From Oscillospiraceae bacterium (GTDB taxonomy: Bacteria > Bacillota_A > Clostridia > Oscillospirales > Ruminococcaceae): a stretch of DNA of 42,079 nt. Location: contig CAAFWX010000304.1 of assembly GCA_900766795.1 (NCBI GenBank), positions 1-42,079 on the forward strand. Direction: 5' to 3'. This document shows positions 17,239 through 25,866 of the stretch, one piece after another. Below the pieces are notes generated by a model. It saw only the letters and a list, made by a program, of their open reading frames with translations, had not been told where the DNA came from and ran no database searches. Each line of letters opens with the position of its first letter. The first letter of the stretch is position 1. Both the position numbers and the translations under genes were made by a program.

Positions 17239-17284
17239 GCAGTATCCTGCGGGTCACTGAACCCGCAGGAGTAAACTGCTTTTT
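17239..17284 (+). terminator. Intrinsic terminator within the pilus cluster
   Basis: An inner stem TCCTGCGGGT/ACCCGCAGGA (17245-17254 and 17261-17270) is extended by GCAGT/ACTGC (17239-17243 and 17275-17279) and followed by TTTTT. It lies 12 bases after pilO. I saw no strong promoter between it and the next gene 58 bases on, so it may cut expression of the minor pilins only partly. Confidence 0.8.
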
Positions 17285-17341
17285 GCGGCACAGTTTCCAG
17301 CCGCGGACATATACAGTCGGCTATGCCGACAGGAGGCAAGA

Positions 17342-19645
17342 ATGAAACACACATTGAGAAAATACCTGAGCAACCGCGGAAGCGCGTTGTTTATGGTAAT
17401 CAGCACGATGACTGCGCTGCTCATTGCGGTTATGGCGATGTATTTCTCCGTCGTTTCTTCCCGCACCGTGCAGTACGCGGTCTTCAACCAGGAACAGGCG
17501 TTCCAGTCGGCGGTTTCCATTCAGGATGCGATTGTCTACGGAGAGAGAGCAAAGATTGAGCCTCTCCTCGCAAAGATGGACACCCTTGCAATCGGCGATA
17601 CCATCAGCACCAACGGCAACGGCTTCGCTGCTTTCGGCGGAACGGAGCTCGACCAGGACAATGTCGGTGCTTACGACATCACCATCACAAGACTTGCGGA
17701 CGAGGGTTCCAAGAAGGTGTATGATATTGCGACAACCGTTTCTGTAAACGGTGTTGCAGAAACCACCCACACCATCATCTATCCCCCCGAGGACGGCGGT
17801 GATGAAGTCGAGAACGGAATCGGTTCGGATGATATTTTCTGCTCTACGGGATATGTTCCGAACAACTCCTACCTGGAGATGGGTTATTACTACACCAAGA
17901 GCGTTTATGACAACGAATACACTGTTATAGGTATCGGTTCGGGTGGATTTCTTATGGCTGACCTGAACTGCGGCGGCTCCATCGAGTTCAACTATGTTCA
18001 GGATACCACTGCAACTGTGGGCATCAGAAGCGTTACATGGATTATCCGCGATACTATGTATCACAACAGCAGCCAGAAGGTTCATCTTGGCTTGAGCGCA
18101 AGCGACAGAGGCAAGCTTTATATCGGCGGCGACTATGTTAACAAAGACGGCAACTGGACGGACATAAAGAACACCGATATATACATCCTCGGCGACTGCT
18201 ATCTCGGCAATGGCGGCGGTATCAACTGGTCGAACTCCTCTCTGCATGTAGACGGAAACATCTACTACACAGGAGGCTCTCTGCCTAGCGAACTCTACAT
18301 CAACGGCGACGTTATGAGGGGGCAGACCGCATGGATAGACGGTGCTTCGGTTATTACAGGCTGGAACAAGGAGAGCGGAACATTCGCTAAGTGGGATGAC
18401 GCTGACGCTGACGAGGCTGTCAGCATTATAGACAACGGCACAAAGTCCCACGACTTCCAGAAGTGGGAGCCTGATGACGCTAAGCTCCGCGCGGCAAAGA
18501 CCTACATCTCTTTCAACACCACCAATGGCACCGGCGGACAGGATGAAACCAATGAAAAGGGTGAGATTGTCCCCAATAACACCTTTACCTATGAGCTGAA
18601 GTGGAATGACACCGGCGACACACAGTATGCCGACATTATGGGAATCCACGACTATTCGCAGTCGCCCATGGCTAACGGCAACTATACTATATTAATTGAC
18701 ACAGGTGACGACCCCGATAACAAGTACTATCTCCGACTCCACGGAATCAGAAACTGGGATGGTATTAACAACAACGGTGAGGACGACAGCGGCAATGAAA
18801 CCTTCTCGTGGTATCCCACCAGTAAGAACAACACCACAGGTAAGGCAGGCGCTTCCGTTGGTACCGTAAACGTTATCTACAAGGGCAACGGCTCTGTTAT
18901 CTGCCATGTCTGCGACGACGTTAGATACATCGCGACCGACCAGGAAGTGGTTATGCATCTTGGATTCTTCGAGATTTCGGGCGGTACAGTGACCGGAACA
19001 GGTCCCTCTGCGAGATATTCTCAGCAGGCGTCCTGCACCTATGACTACGCAAGATTCATGCAGTACATCCACCCCACCTGCGAGGAGGGCGACGAGTGCG
19101 ACTATGATGTAACCAACGGAATCTGCCCTGAGTGCGGTTCTGCCAACATCACCGTTTCCTGCGACCGTCACAAGGTTTCCAAGACAAGATGTACAAGCGA
19201 GGAGTGCAAATACTACGGCAAGCTTACAAAGAACGAAACCACAGGCAATTACTACGGTCTCTGCTCTAACCGTCTTGACGTAACAAAGCTTACTGCCGAC
19301 GGACGCACTATCCCCAACACAAACTTCTACATTGTATCCTGCGATGAGTCTGCGGAGATTTATGTTTCCGACTACATTGACAAGAATACCAATACCCAGA
19401 TACCCGTTAAGGACAACAGATTCTTCGGATTCATTTACGCACCTTATATGACGTTTGAGGGCTATGGTCAGTCGGGAAGCGGAGTGCGCTTCATCGGTGG
19501 TATGGTTGTTTCCGACTATATCCTCAGGGATTTCTATGCATATCTGACAGTCTACCCCGACAAGATGCCGTGGGAGCTTGGCGCGAACGCGGGAGTGCTT
19601 CGCGGTGCAAGCAAGGATTGGAAGATTACCGTTGCAAGACACTAA
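17342..19645 (+). CDS. Large PilX-like minor pilin / candidate tip adhesin
   Basis: The 767-residue protein starts with a PilX-like N terminus: a short basic leader, then GSALFMVISTMTALLIAVMAMYF as the only membrane helix. It lacks the classic GFTLxE prepilin cleavage site. The outer part is rich in Gly, Asn, Thr and Tyr. Residues 240-340 (KLYIGGDYV, DIYILGDCYL, SLHVDGNIYY) have the repeating short strands of a beta-helix. Residues 565-642 hold nine cysteines, including CPEC, CTSEEC and CSNR, arranged like zinc ribbons or a disulfide knot. The end (FGFIYAPYMTFEGYG, FIGGMVVSDYI) resembles the DUF7305 domain of PilX-like proteins. AGGAGG precedes ATG 17342. A role at the pilus tip is inferred. 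Confidence 0.7.
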   Translation: MKHTLRKYLSNRGSALFMVISTMTALLIAVMAMYFSVVSSRTVQYAVFNQEQAFQSAVSIQDAIVYGERAKIEPLLAKMDTLAIGDTISTNGNGFAAFGGTELDQDNVGAYDITITRLADEGSKKVYDIATTVSVNGVAETTHTIIYPPEDGGDEVENGIGSDDIFCSTGYVPNNSYLEMGYYYTKSVYDNEYTVIGIGSGGFLMADLNCGGSIEFNYVQDTTATVGIRSVTWIIRDTMYHNSSQKVHLGLSASDRGKLYIGGDYVNKDGNWTDIKNTDIYILGDCYLGNGGGINWSNSSLHVDGNIYYTGGSLPSELYINGDVMRGQTAWIDGASVITGWNKESGTFAKWDDADADEAVSIIDNGTKSHDFQKWEPDDAKLRAAKTYISFNTTNGTGGQDETNEKGEIVPNNTFTYELKWNDTGDTQYADIMGIHDYSQSPMANGNYTILIDTGDDPDNKYYLRLHGIRNWDGINNNGEDDSGNETFSWYPTSKNNTTGKAGASVGTVNVIYKGNGSVICHVCDDVRYIATDQEVVMHLGFFEISGGTVTGTGPSARYSQQASCTYDYARFMQYIHPTCEEGDECDYDVTNGICPECGSANITVSCDRHKVSKTRCTSEECKYYGKLTKNETTGNYYGLCSNRLDVTKLTADGRTIPNTNFYIVSCDESAEIYVSDYIDKNTNTQIPVKDNRFFGFIYAPYMTFEGYGQSGSGVRFIGGMVVSDYILRDFYAYLTVYPDKMPWELGANAGVLRGASKDWKITVARH

Positions 19646-19663
19646 GCGAAAGGAGAGAAAGCA

Positions 19664-20719
19664 ATGAAGAAAATCCTTTCAAACAAAACAGGCTTTACTC
19701 TGGCTGAGGTCATTGTCGCTTTCGCAATCTTCGCTATTATGGCGTCGATGATTATGATGCTCCTTCGCCTTGCAATTGCTTCGCGTGAGAGCAACAATAC
19801 CTATGCCAGGGAGCTCTCAATTGAGCAGGAAAAGCTGGTCCGCGAGCCGCGTGAGCTGACCTATGATGAGTCGGGGCTTACGGGCGAGTTCTCCTTCGCA
19901 TTTGAGGGAGTTGCTGACCCCATTGTATACAAGTACCAGGTTCACTCCGCTGACCCTGACGCTGAATACGTTGAGGAAGGTATCAACTATTTCGTTTCCG
20001 AGGAAGTGGCAAACTATGCCGCAGGCGGAAACGGCGGCGGCTTCACTCCTCCGGGAGGCGGCGGCTCGGGTACTCCCGGCGGTTCGCAGGCTTCGCAGTA
20101 CGACACGAGAATCACCGGCTCGAAGTACTTCCAGTACATCGATGTTGAGGAGTGCTTCTTGTACACAGGTTCAAACCAGCCCGCAACAGGCGTGAGATAT
20201 ATCATGACCTTCTCCGCGGAACCTGACGAGTTAATGCTCACTGAACTTACCGAGAAATACGCGCAGTATAAGGTGTATTTCAGAGATGATAACAACACCT
20301 ACACAGGCACAGTTAATATTGACGGTGTAAGCTACACCAGAACCTACCCCGGCACTCCTCAGGTGCTTGAGGTTGGCTATGCCGAAACAGCCGGCGGAGG
20401 AGTATACACTTTCTCTGAGAAAAGAAAACCACACACACCGAATAGTAATCCTTATCAGGTGAAGGTGCTTAGAAACGGCGGCATTCAGGTAGGAATTGAC
20501 TATAAAGCATCTTGGGATATTGCTTCCTCGACAGCGTCAAGCTTCAGATATGGCGGCTCCACCACCATATACGTTGATTTCGCAACAGACCCCCAGCTCA
20601 CTCCTGCCAGCTTCGGAGCTGTAAGCACTCCAGATGGCAATGGCGGATATAAGTACTCAATCTACGACAATCAGCCCAACATCTACGGCGCTTTCGACTA
20701 CGTTGATGTTGAGGACTAA
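19664..20719 (+). CDS. Type IV prepilin, minor pilin (PilV-like position)
   Basis: The 351-residue protein has a class III-type prepilin start: a short basic leader (MKKILSNKTG) and FTLAEVIVAFAIFAIMASMIMMLL, with the cleavage Gly and the conserved Glu at mature position 5. The long outer domain contains a Gly/Pro-rich linker (about residues 122-144) between two beta-rich parts. That is long for a minor pilin and suggests two separate head modules. GGAG precedes ATG 19664, 19 bases after the PilX-like gene. It is 16 bases from the next prepilin gene, so the three minor pilins probably form one assembly unit that primes pilus formation. Confidence 0.85.
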   Translation: MKKILSNKTGFTLAEVIVAFAIFAIMASMIMMLLRLAIASRESNNTYARELSIEQEKLVREPRELTYDESGLTGEFSFAFEGVADPIVYKYQVHSADPDAEYVEEGINYFVSEEVANYAAGGNGGGFTPPGGGGSGTPGGSQASQYDTRITGSKYFQYIDVEECFLYTGSNQPATGVRYIMTFSAEPDELMLTELTEKYAQYKVYFRDDNNTYTGTVNIDGVSYTRTYPGTPQVLEVGYAETAGGGVYTFSEKRKPHTPNSNPYQVKVLRNGGIQVGIDYKASWDIASSTASSFRYGGSTTIYVDFATDPQLTPASFGAVSTPDGNGGYKYSIYDNQPNIYGAFDYVDVED

Positions 20720-20734
20720 AAAGGAGGACGCTTA

Positions 20735-21583
20735 ATGTTCAAGAAATTTAAGCGCCGCCTGATGCGCCCAAACAACGGTGGCTACACGCTTATTGAAGTC
20801 ATCGTTGCGAGCGCACTGCTCGGAATCCTGCTGCTGGGAATCACGCTGTTTATCACTCCCGCGCTTAAGATGATGAAGTCAGAGCAGTCGTACAGCCGTT
20901 CGTCTGTTGTTGCGTCCACGATGCAGCAATACATCACCAGAACGATAAGGAACACACCTGCGATTAAGGTTTTCACCAATGCGAAAATTGACGACACCCT
21001 TTCCGGCGAAGCAATTGATACAAATGAGGATTACCAAAATATAATTACATGGCTCGGAACAGGCTCTAATGCCAGCAATTACGAGCTGCGCTGCATCTGC
21101 CTCAGACCTGTGTACGACGCACAGAATGAAACGACAAGCATTCTGATGTATCAGGAGTTCTTTTCCGATACAGCGGTGGGAATTGACCCGACTTCGGAGG
21201 TTGAGGTGTTCAACGCCTGCTTCTACGGCGGACTCTTCCCCGAAATCCTGATTGAGCCCGCAACCACCGAATTCAGAAGCTTTGGCGATGAGGAACCAGC
21301 TGAAACGTCTGAAACTGCCGAAACGGCTGAATCCGCTGAAAGCGGCGAGGGCGAGGACGGACCCGTTACTCTGCGTCCCGGTATCGAGCTTACCATTAAT
21401 ATGTATGACGACGACGAACTCAACGTTGCGAACATGATTTACTCGGGTTACGGGTTGATAGAGCTTTACAACGTTTCTTCTTCCAGCGATTCCAGCTCCG
21501 ACTATATCTTTGAAAACAAAGACCTCGGAACAGGCAACGAAACACTTATCTTCTACCTCGCACGAAAGATTAACCTTCCGTAA
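20735..21583 (+). CDS. Type IV prepilin, minor pilin (PilW-like position)
   Basis: The 282-residue protein carries a basic leader (MFKKFKRRLMRPNNGG) and the prepilin helix YTLIEVIVASALLGILLLGITLF, with Gly before the cleavage site and Glu at position 5. The mature domain is followed by an acidic Glu/Thr/Ser/Ala-rich stretch (about 188-210; AETSETAETAESAESG), then a final beta-rich part (ELTINMYDDDELNVANMIYSG). AAAGGAGG precedes ATG 20735. This is the last plus-strand gene before a terminator region that faces the prepilin peptidase gene. Confidence 0.85.
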   Translation: MFKKFKRRLMRPNNGGYTLIEVIVASALLGILLLGITLFITPALKMMKSEQSYSRSSVVASTMQQYITRTIRNTPAIKVFTNAKIDDTLSGEAIDTNEDYQNIITWLGTGSNASNYELRCICLRPVYDAQNETTSILMYQEFFSDTAVGIDPTSEVEVFNACFYGGLFPEILIEPATTEFRSFGDEEPAETSETAETAESAESGEGEDGPVTLRPGIELTINMYDDDELNVANMIYSGYGLIELYNVSSSSDSSSDYIFENKDLGTGNETLIFYLARKINLP

Positions 21584-21600
21584 GAGGTTTCGGCACAGCA

Positions 21601-21628
21601 AGGGCAGCGCGCCAAGGCCTGCTGCCCT
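21601..21628. terminator. Hairpin after the minor-pilin operon
   Basis: Arms AGGGCAGC (21601-21608) and GCTGCCCT (21621-21628) pair perfectly around a 12-base loop, 17 bases past the last minor-pilin stop codon. No T-run follows on the plus strand, so it may stabilise the 3' end or assist the terminator at 21690. Confidence 0.45.
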
Positions 21629-21689
21629 AAGCGAAGCTACGCAAATTCCGACTTAGGGTATTGCGCAGCACGAAATAAAGCAAAATAAA

Positions 21690-21712
21690 TCGGGGCGAAC
21701 AGCTCGCCCCGA
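21690..21712. terminator. Bidirectional intrinsic terminator, minor pilins versus pilD
   Basis: Arms TCGGGGCGA (21690-21698) and TCGCCCCGA (21704-21712) flank a 5-base loop. T-rich DNA follows on both strands (ATTTATTTTG on the minus strand; CTTTATTCGATTTTTT on the plus strand). The genes on either side converge on it. Confidence 0.85.
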
Positions 21713-21734
21713 AAGCTTTATTCGATTTTTTCCC

Positions 21735-22787
21735 TTAAAGCATATTCATGTACCAGTTCCAGATGATGTCGCCGACAAGCCACGCGATTGTAATTCCTAC
21801 CGCAAGGAACGGGCCGAATACCATTCTTCTGGAGTATTTAACCTTTTCAATTCTGTCTTCTTTAATGATTATCTTGAAGCCGCCCTCGCGCTCATCCTTG
21901 ATTTGCTCGCGGAGCGTGCGGCTGAGGGCAGACTTGTCGGGGATTCCTTTCCATGCGGCTTCGTCCAGAAACTCCCATTCGATGTCCGGCTCGCCGTCGG
22001 AGATGGAACCCACGATGATATCCTCGTTATTTTCCTTGACATAGCCTATGTCACGGTCGAGCTGGTCTTGATACCACTGTTCGGCAATCTGCTTTATCTG
22101 CTTTGAAATGCTCTTTTCATCTGCGCGGTCTTTCAGCTTCTTCACAGAGCCGTAAATCGCTCCGAGGACGATTCCAACGAAAAGCGCGATGAAAACCTTG
22201 TAGCCCAGAAGCAGCGAAGCGCCCGTCATGAGCTGAAGGTCTCCGCCACCCATGCCGCCGATAAGCACAAGGATAACGAAAAGCACCAGCACAACTCCCA
22301 TGGCGATAAGTCTTTCATACCAAGGTGTTTCGGGAAACAGGAAAAACGCTGCGATTCCAAGCACGGCAACAGAAATGCTGCACCAGTAGGGAATCTGGAA
22401 GTGGTCCATATCAATTCCGCTAAGGACGATGAGGATAGGGAAAAGCACAGCGGAAAACCCGAATGCCCACCATTGCTCGCTCGGCGCGAACCGCAGAAAC
22501 GCGAGCAGGTAGGAGGCTCCGCAGACAGCCTCGAAAATCATATAGCGCGGCGAGATTTTTGCGCCGCAGAATCTGCACTTTCCACGCAGGATAATCCAGC
22601 TGAAAACGGGGAACATATCGTACCATTTCAGCCTGTTTCCGCAGGAGAAGCAGTGGGAAGGCTCGGTGATTATCGACTGATGAAGCGGCGTGCGCAAAAT
22701 TACGACGTTTAGAAAGCTTCCGATAACCGAACCGAATACAAAGACAAGGACATAGTATGTAATGTCCAGCGCGAGAATACCAGTCAT
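21735..22787 (-). CDS. pilD: Prepilin peptidase (PilD-like) with a large cytoplasmic insert
   Basis: The 350-residue membrane aspartic protease removes prepilin leaders and, in many members, methylates the new N terminus. FGSVIGSFLNVVILR is the N-terminal signature. Two CxxC pairs (Cys46/49 and Cys71/74) form the zinc site of the methyltransferase-type domain. The catalytic aspartates fit Asp126 (GIDMDHFQIP) and Asp183 (GGGD). After GGGD the usual KL reads as LQL, so the conserved Lys is lost. About 100 charged residues (about 215-318) are inserted before the last helix, which carries the usual FGPFLAVG motif. ATG 22787 was chosen for AAAGGAG 8 bases upstream and the signal-anchor position. 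It faces the pilin genes it should serve. Confidence 0.92.
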   Translation of the reverse strand: MTGILALDITYYVLVFVFGSVIGSFLNVVILRTPLHQSIITEPSHCFSCGNRLKWYDMFPVFSWIILRGKCRFCGAKISPRYMIFEAVCGASYLLAFLRFAPSEQWWAFGFSAVLFPILIVLSGIDMDHFQIPYWCSISVAVLGIAAFFLFPETPWYERLIAMGVVLVLFVILVLIGGMGGGDLQLMTGASLLLGYKVFIALFVGIVLGAIYGSVKKLKDRADEKSISKQIKQIAEQWYQDQLDRDIGYVKENNEDIIVGSISDGEPDIEWEFLDEAAWKGIPDKSALSRTLREQIKDEREGGFKIIIKEDRIEKVKYSRRMVFGPFLAVGITIAWLVGDIIWNWYMNML

Positions 22788-22873
22788 TGAAATGACTCCT
22801 TTCAAGTGATTGAGGCAGAAGGCTTTGCCCCGAAGCGCGGCACCATCTCCGTGTTGCCGCTGTTGGTAAATAT

Positions 22874-22902
22874 ATTTTATCACACTTTATTTAATATTGC
22901 AA
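22874..22902 (-). promoter_or_regulatory. SigA-type promoter of pilD
   Basis: On the minus strand, TTGCAA (22902-22897), a 17-bp spacer and TAAAAT (22879-22874) lie about 85 bases before the pilD start. No equally good promoter was found for the divergent pilB gene. Confidence 0.7.
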
Positions 22903-22973
22903 GTAATAATTGGAGCAATCCGATTTTGAGGGCAACCTCATATATTACATAACCCGAAAGGAAGAATCAGCAG

Positions 22974-24677
22974 ATGGAACAACAACCCATGAATAATTTA
23001 CCTATCGGTAAACTTCTAGTCAAGCTCGGATTTATCAGCGATAAACAGCTTGAAGACGCTCTGAACAAGCAGAAGATGAGCGGCGGAAAGATGATAGGTG
23101 ATGTCCTTCTTGAAATGAACCTCGTTTCGGAGGCGCAGCTTGCAAATGCGCTTTCAATACGATTAAAGGTTCCATATGTAGACCTGTCCTCCGTTTCCAT
23201 CGACACCGAGGCGGTTTCCAAAATCGAAGAGGAAACGGCAAGAGAAAAATGCGTTTTCGCATACCAAATCAACCATAACAGACTTCTCGTTGCAACCAAC
23301 GACCCCATTAACTTCTACATTTTTGAGGACCTGAAGGTTAAGACAGGTATGGAAATCGTTCCGATGATTTCCACCAAAACAGCAATCAACGACGCCATCG
23401 GTCGATACTACTCCAATCAGGCGGTGGATAGCGCCGTAAGCGAGCTGAACAGCGAACAGCAGGTCGAGCAGGAAACCGTTTCCGCAGAATCCGCTGACCG
23501 TGTTGACTCCGCGCCTATAGTAAAAATCGTAAACATGCTGCTGCTGACCGCGTTCAGGGAGCGCGTAACGGATATTCACATCGAGCCTTTCAAGACAAGA
23601 ACACGAATCAGATACCGTATAGATGGTGAGCTTGTAGAGCAGGAAAAAATGTCCATGCCGATTGCCTACCACAACTCCATCATCACCCGTATCAAGATTC
23701 TCGGCGGTATGAACATCGCAGAGCGCCGAATCCCGCTTGACGGACGCTACGGTACGGTAATCGACGGCGTAAACCAGGACTTCCGTATCTCCACCATTCC
23801 CTGTGTTTACGGCGAAAAGTGCGTTATCCGTCTGCTTTCTTCCGCTGATGAGAAAACAAGAAAAATCACCGACCTCGGTATGACCGACTATAACTACGAG
23901 ATGTTCAAGCAGATTATCCGCTGCCCCAACGGAGTTATGCTGGTTACCGGTCCTACCGGTTCGGGTAAGTCCACCACCCTTTACGCTACCCTCGGCGAGC
24001 TTTCTCAGCCTAACGTAAACATCATCACGGTTGAGGACCCTGTCGAGAAGAAAATCGACGGCGTAAACCAGTGTCAGATAAACGCCAAGGCGGGCATGAC
24101 CTTTGCTGCGGCGCTTCGTTCAATTCTTCGTCAGGACCCCGATATCATAATGGTCGGTGAGATTCGTGACGGTGAGACCGCCGATATCGCTATCCGTGCG
24201 GCTATCACGGGACACTTCGTGCTTTCCACCCTCCACACCAACGACGCGGCTTCGACAATCGTCCGTCTGATAGACATGGGCGTTGCACCCTACATGGTTG
24301 CGTCCTCGCTTGTTGGAATAGTCGCGCAGCGACTTGTAAAGCTGCTGTGCGACGAGTGCAAGGAAACCTTCACGCTGACCGACCCCGCTGACCTGAAGCT
24401 TGTCAGCAAGGATAAGCCCATTGAAATCGCAAGACCTCACCCGGGCGGCTGCAAGGCGTGCCACGGTTCGGGTTACAAGGGACGTACCGCGATTCACGAG
24501 ATTATCGTTACCAACAACGCCATTAAGGAGCTTATCTCCGCGGGCGCAACCGCAGAGGAAATCGGCGCCAGAGCCGCACAGGACGGCACTCGCCTGCTGC
24601 GTGACAACGTAACCCAGATGGTTCTCGAAAAGCGCACCACCATGGAAGAGCTTGTAAAGGCAACATACACCGTATAA
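22974..24677 (+). CDS. pilB: Type IV pilus assembly ATPase PilB with MshEN domain
   Basis: The 567-residue hexameric ATPase drives pilus extension. An MshEN-type N-terminal domain (about 8-115) contains GKLLVKLGFISDKQLEDALN, close to the motif that binds c-di-GMP in MshE; the first position is Pro rather than Arg/Lys/His, and the second copy is degenerate. The motor has Walker A GPTGSGKST (326-334), the Asp box ITVEDPVE, Walker B IIMVGEIRD (391-399) and the His box LSTLHTND. Two CxxC pairs (Cys459/462 and 493/496) give the zinc knuckle typical of extension ATPases. GAAAGGAAG lies before ATG 22974. pilT follows after 39 bases, so extension and retraction motors are made together. Confidence 0.96.
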   Translation: MEQQPMNNLPIGKLLVKLGFISDKQLEDALNKQKMSGGKMIGDVLLEMNLVSEAQLANALSIRLKVPYVDLSSVSIDTEAVSKIEEETAREKCVFAYQINHNRLLVATNDPINFYIFEDLKVKTGMEIVPMISTKTAINDAIGRYYSNQAVDSAVSELNSEQQVEQETVSAESADRVDSAPIVKIVNMLLLTAFRERVTDIHIEPFKTRTRIRYRIDGELVEQEKMSMPIAYHNSIITRIKILGGMNIAERRIPLDGRYGTVIDGVNQDFRISTIPCVYGEKCVIRLLSSADEKTRKITDLGMTDYNYEMFKQIIRCPNGVMLVTGPTGSGKSTTLYATLGELSQPNVNIITVEDPVEKKIDGVNQCQINAKAGMTFAAALRSILRQDPDIIMVGEIRDGETADIAIRAAITGHFVLSTLHTNDAASTIVRLIDMGVAPYMVASSLVGIVAQRLVKLLCDECKETFTLTDPADLKLVSKDKPIEIARPHPGGCKACHGSGYKGRTAIHEIIVTNNAIKELISAGATAEEIGARAAQDGTRLLRDNVTQMVLEKRTTMEELVKATYTV

Positions 24678-24716
24678 CAGCGGGCTGACCGCACTGAATA
24701 AAAGGAGAAGAAGAAA

Positions 24717-25805
24717 TTGGAAGCTAATACAAACATCATGGACATCAACCGAATCCTTGACGAGTCGAGAGAGCTTGGCTGTTCGGACCTTCACTTCACG
24801 GCAGGTCTGCCGCCCGTAGTCCGTCTGCACGGCTCAATCAGAAAGCTTGGCGGATATCCCGACTGTACCGAGCCTATCATCGTCAACATCATCAACCAGA
24901 TTACCTCCATCAAGCACAAGTCCCAGATTTCAAAGGGTCTTGACACGGACTTTTCCTACGTTTCCACCTCGGGCTACCGTCACAGAGTGAACGTGTACAG
25001 ACAGCGCGGCTATCATGCTGTCGCTATCCGTCTGCTGCGAAACGATATCCCGACGCTCACCGACCTCTCGCTTCCCGCTACCCTCGGCGAGTTCGCAATG
25101 GCTCCCCGTGGTCTGGTGCTTGTTACAGGTCCTACCGGTTCGGGTAAGTCCACCACCCTCGCGGCTATGATTGACCACATCAACAGAAACAAGAACTGCC
25201 ACATCATCACCGTTGAGGACCCTATCGAGTATCTTCACACCCACAAGCAGTCCATGGTGAACCAGAGAGAAATCGGACAGGACGTCGATTCCTTCGCAGG
25301 CTCGCTTCGTGCTGCACTCCGTGAGGACCCCGATGTTATCCTCGTCGGAGAAATGCGTGACTTTGAAACAATCAACGCCGCCGTAACCGCCGCAGAAACG
25401 GGACACCTCGTGTTCTCGACACTGCATACAACGGGCGCTGCGGAAACCATAGACCGTATCATCGACGTTTATCCTCCCCACTCTCAGGGACAGATTCGCT
25501 CCCAGCTCGCAAACTCCATCGTCGGAATCATCTCCCAGACCCTCGTGCCCACCGCCGACGGCAAGGGACGCTGCGCCGCACTGGAAATTCTCGCTGCGAC
25601 CGACGCAATCCGTTCTATGATTCGTGAGGGTAAGATATTCCAGGTTCCCACCGCAATCGCAACGGGCAAAAAGAGCGGAATGTTCACTCTCGACCAGGAC
25701 CTCGCGCGTCTGGTTCGTATGGGCAAAATCACCGACGCTACCGCAAGGTCGCGCTGTCAGGACCCCAACGAATACAAGCGCTACCTCGACATGGGCGGCT
25801 TCTGA
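24717..25805 (+). CDS. pilT: Type IV pilus retraction ATPase PilT
   Basis: The 362-residue ATPase powers pilus retraction and twitching. An N-terminal PAS-like domain (SDLHFTAGLPPVVRLHG) precedes Walker A GPTGSGKST (138-146), ITVEDPIE, Walker B VILVGEMRD and FSTLHTTGAAETIDRIID. The C-terminal AIRSMIREGK matches the PilT-specific AIRNLIRE motif needed for retraction. No zinc cysteines occur, unlike PilB. The start is TTG 24717, placed by AAAGGAG (24701-24707) 9 bases upstream; the next ATG is 7 codons further in. Presence of both motors predicts dynamic pili and probably surface motility. Confidence 0.96.
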   Translation: MEANTNIMDINRILDESRELGCSDLHFTAGLPPVVRLHGSIRKLGGYPDCTEPIIVNIINQITSIKHKSQISKGLDTDFSYVSTSGYRHRVNVYRQRGYHAVAIRLLRNDIPTLTDLSLPATLGEFAMAPRGLVLVTGPTGSGKSTTLAAMIDHINRNKNCHIITVEDPIEYLHTHKQSMVNQREIGQDVDSFAGSLRAALREDPDVILVGEMRDFETINAAVTAAETGHLVFSTLHTTGAAETIDRIIDVYPPHSQGQIRSQLANSIVGIISQTLVPTADGKGRCAALEILAATDAIRSMIREGKIFQVPTAIATGKKSGMFTLDQDLARLVRMGKITDATARSRCQDPNEYKRYLDMGGF

Positions 25806-25866
25806 TAATACATATTCCTCGGCACGCCCAACTACTTTGATTTGTTTGGACGAAAAGGGTAATTAT

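Noticed and set aside
17321..18649. Long minus-strand ORF (442 codons) opposite the PilX-like gene
   Set aside because: No ribosome binding site or promoter. The plus strand has the start signals, the membrane helix and operon continuity.
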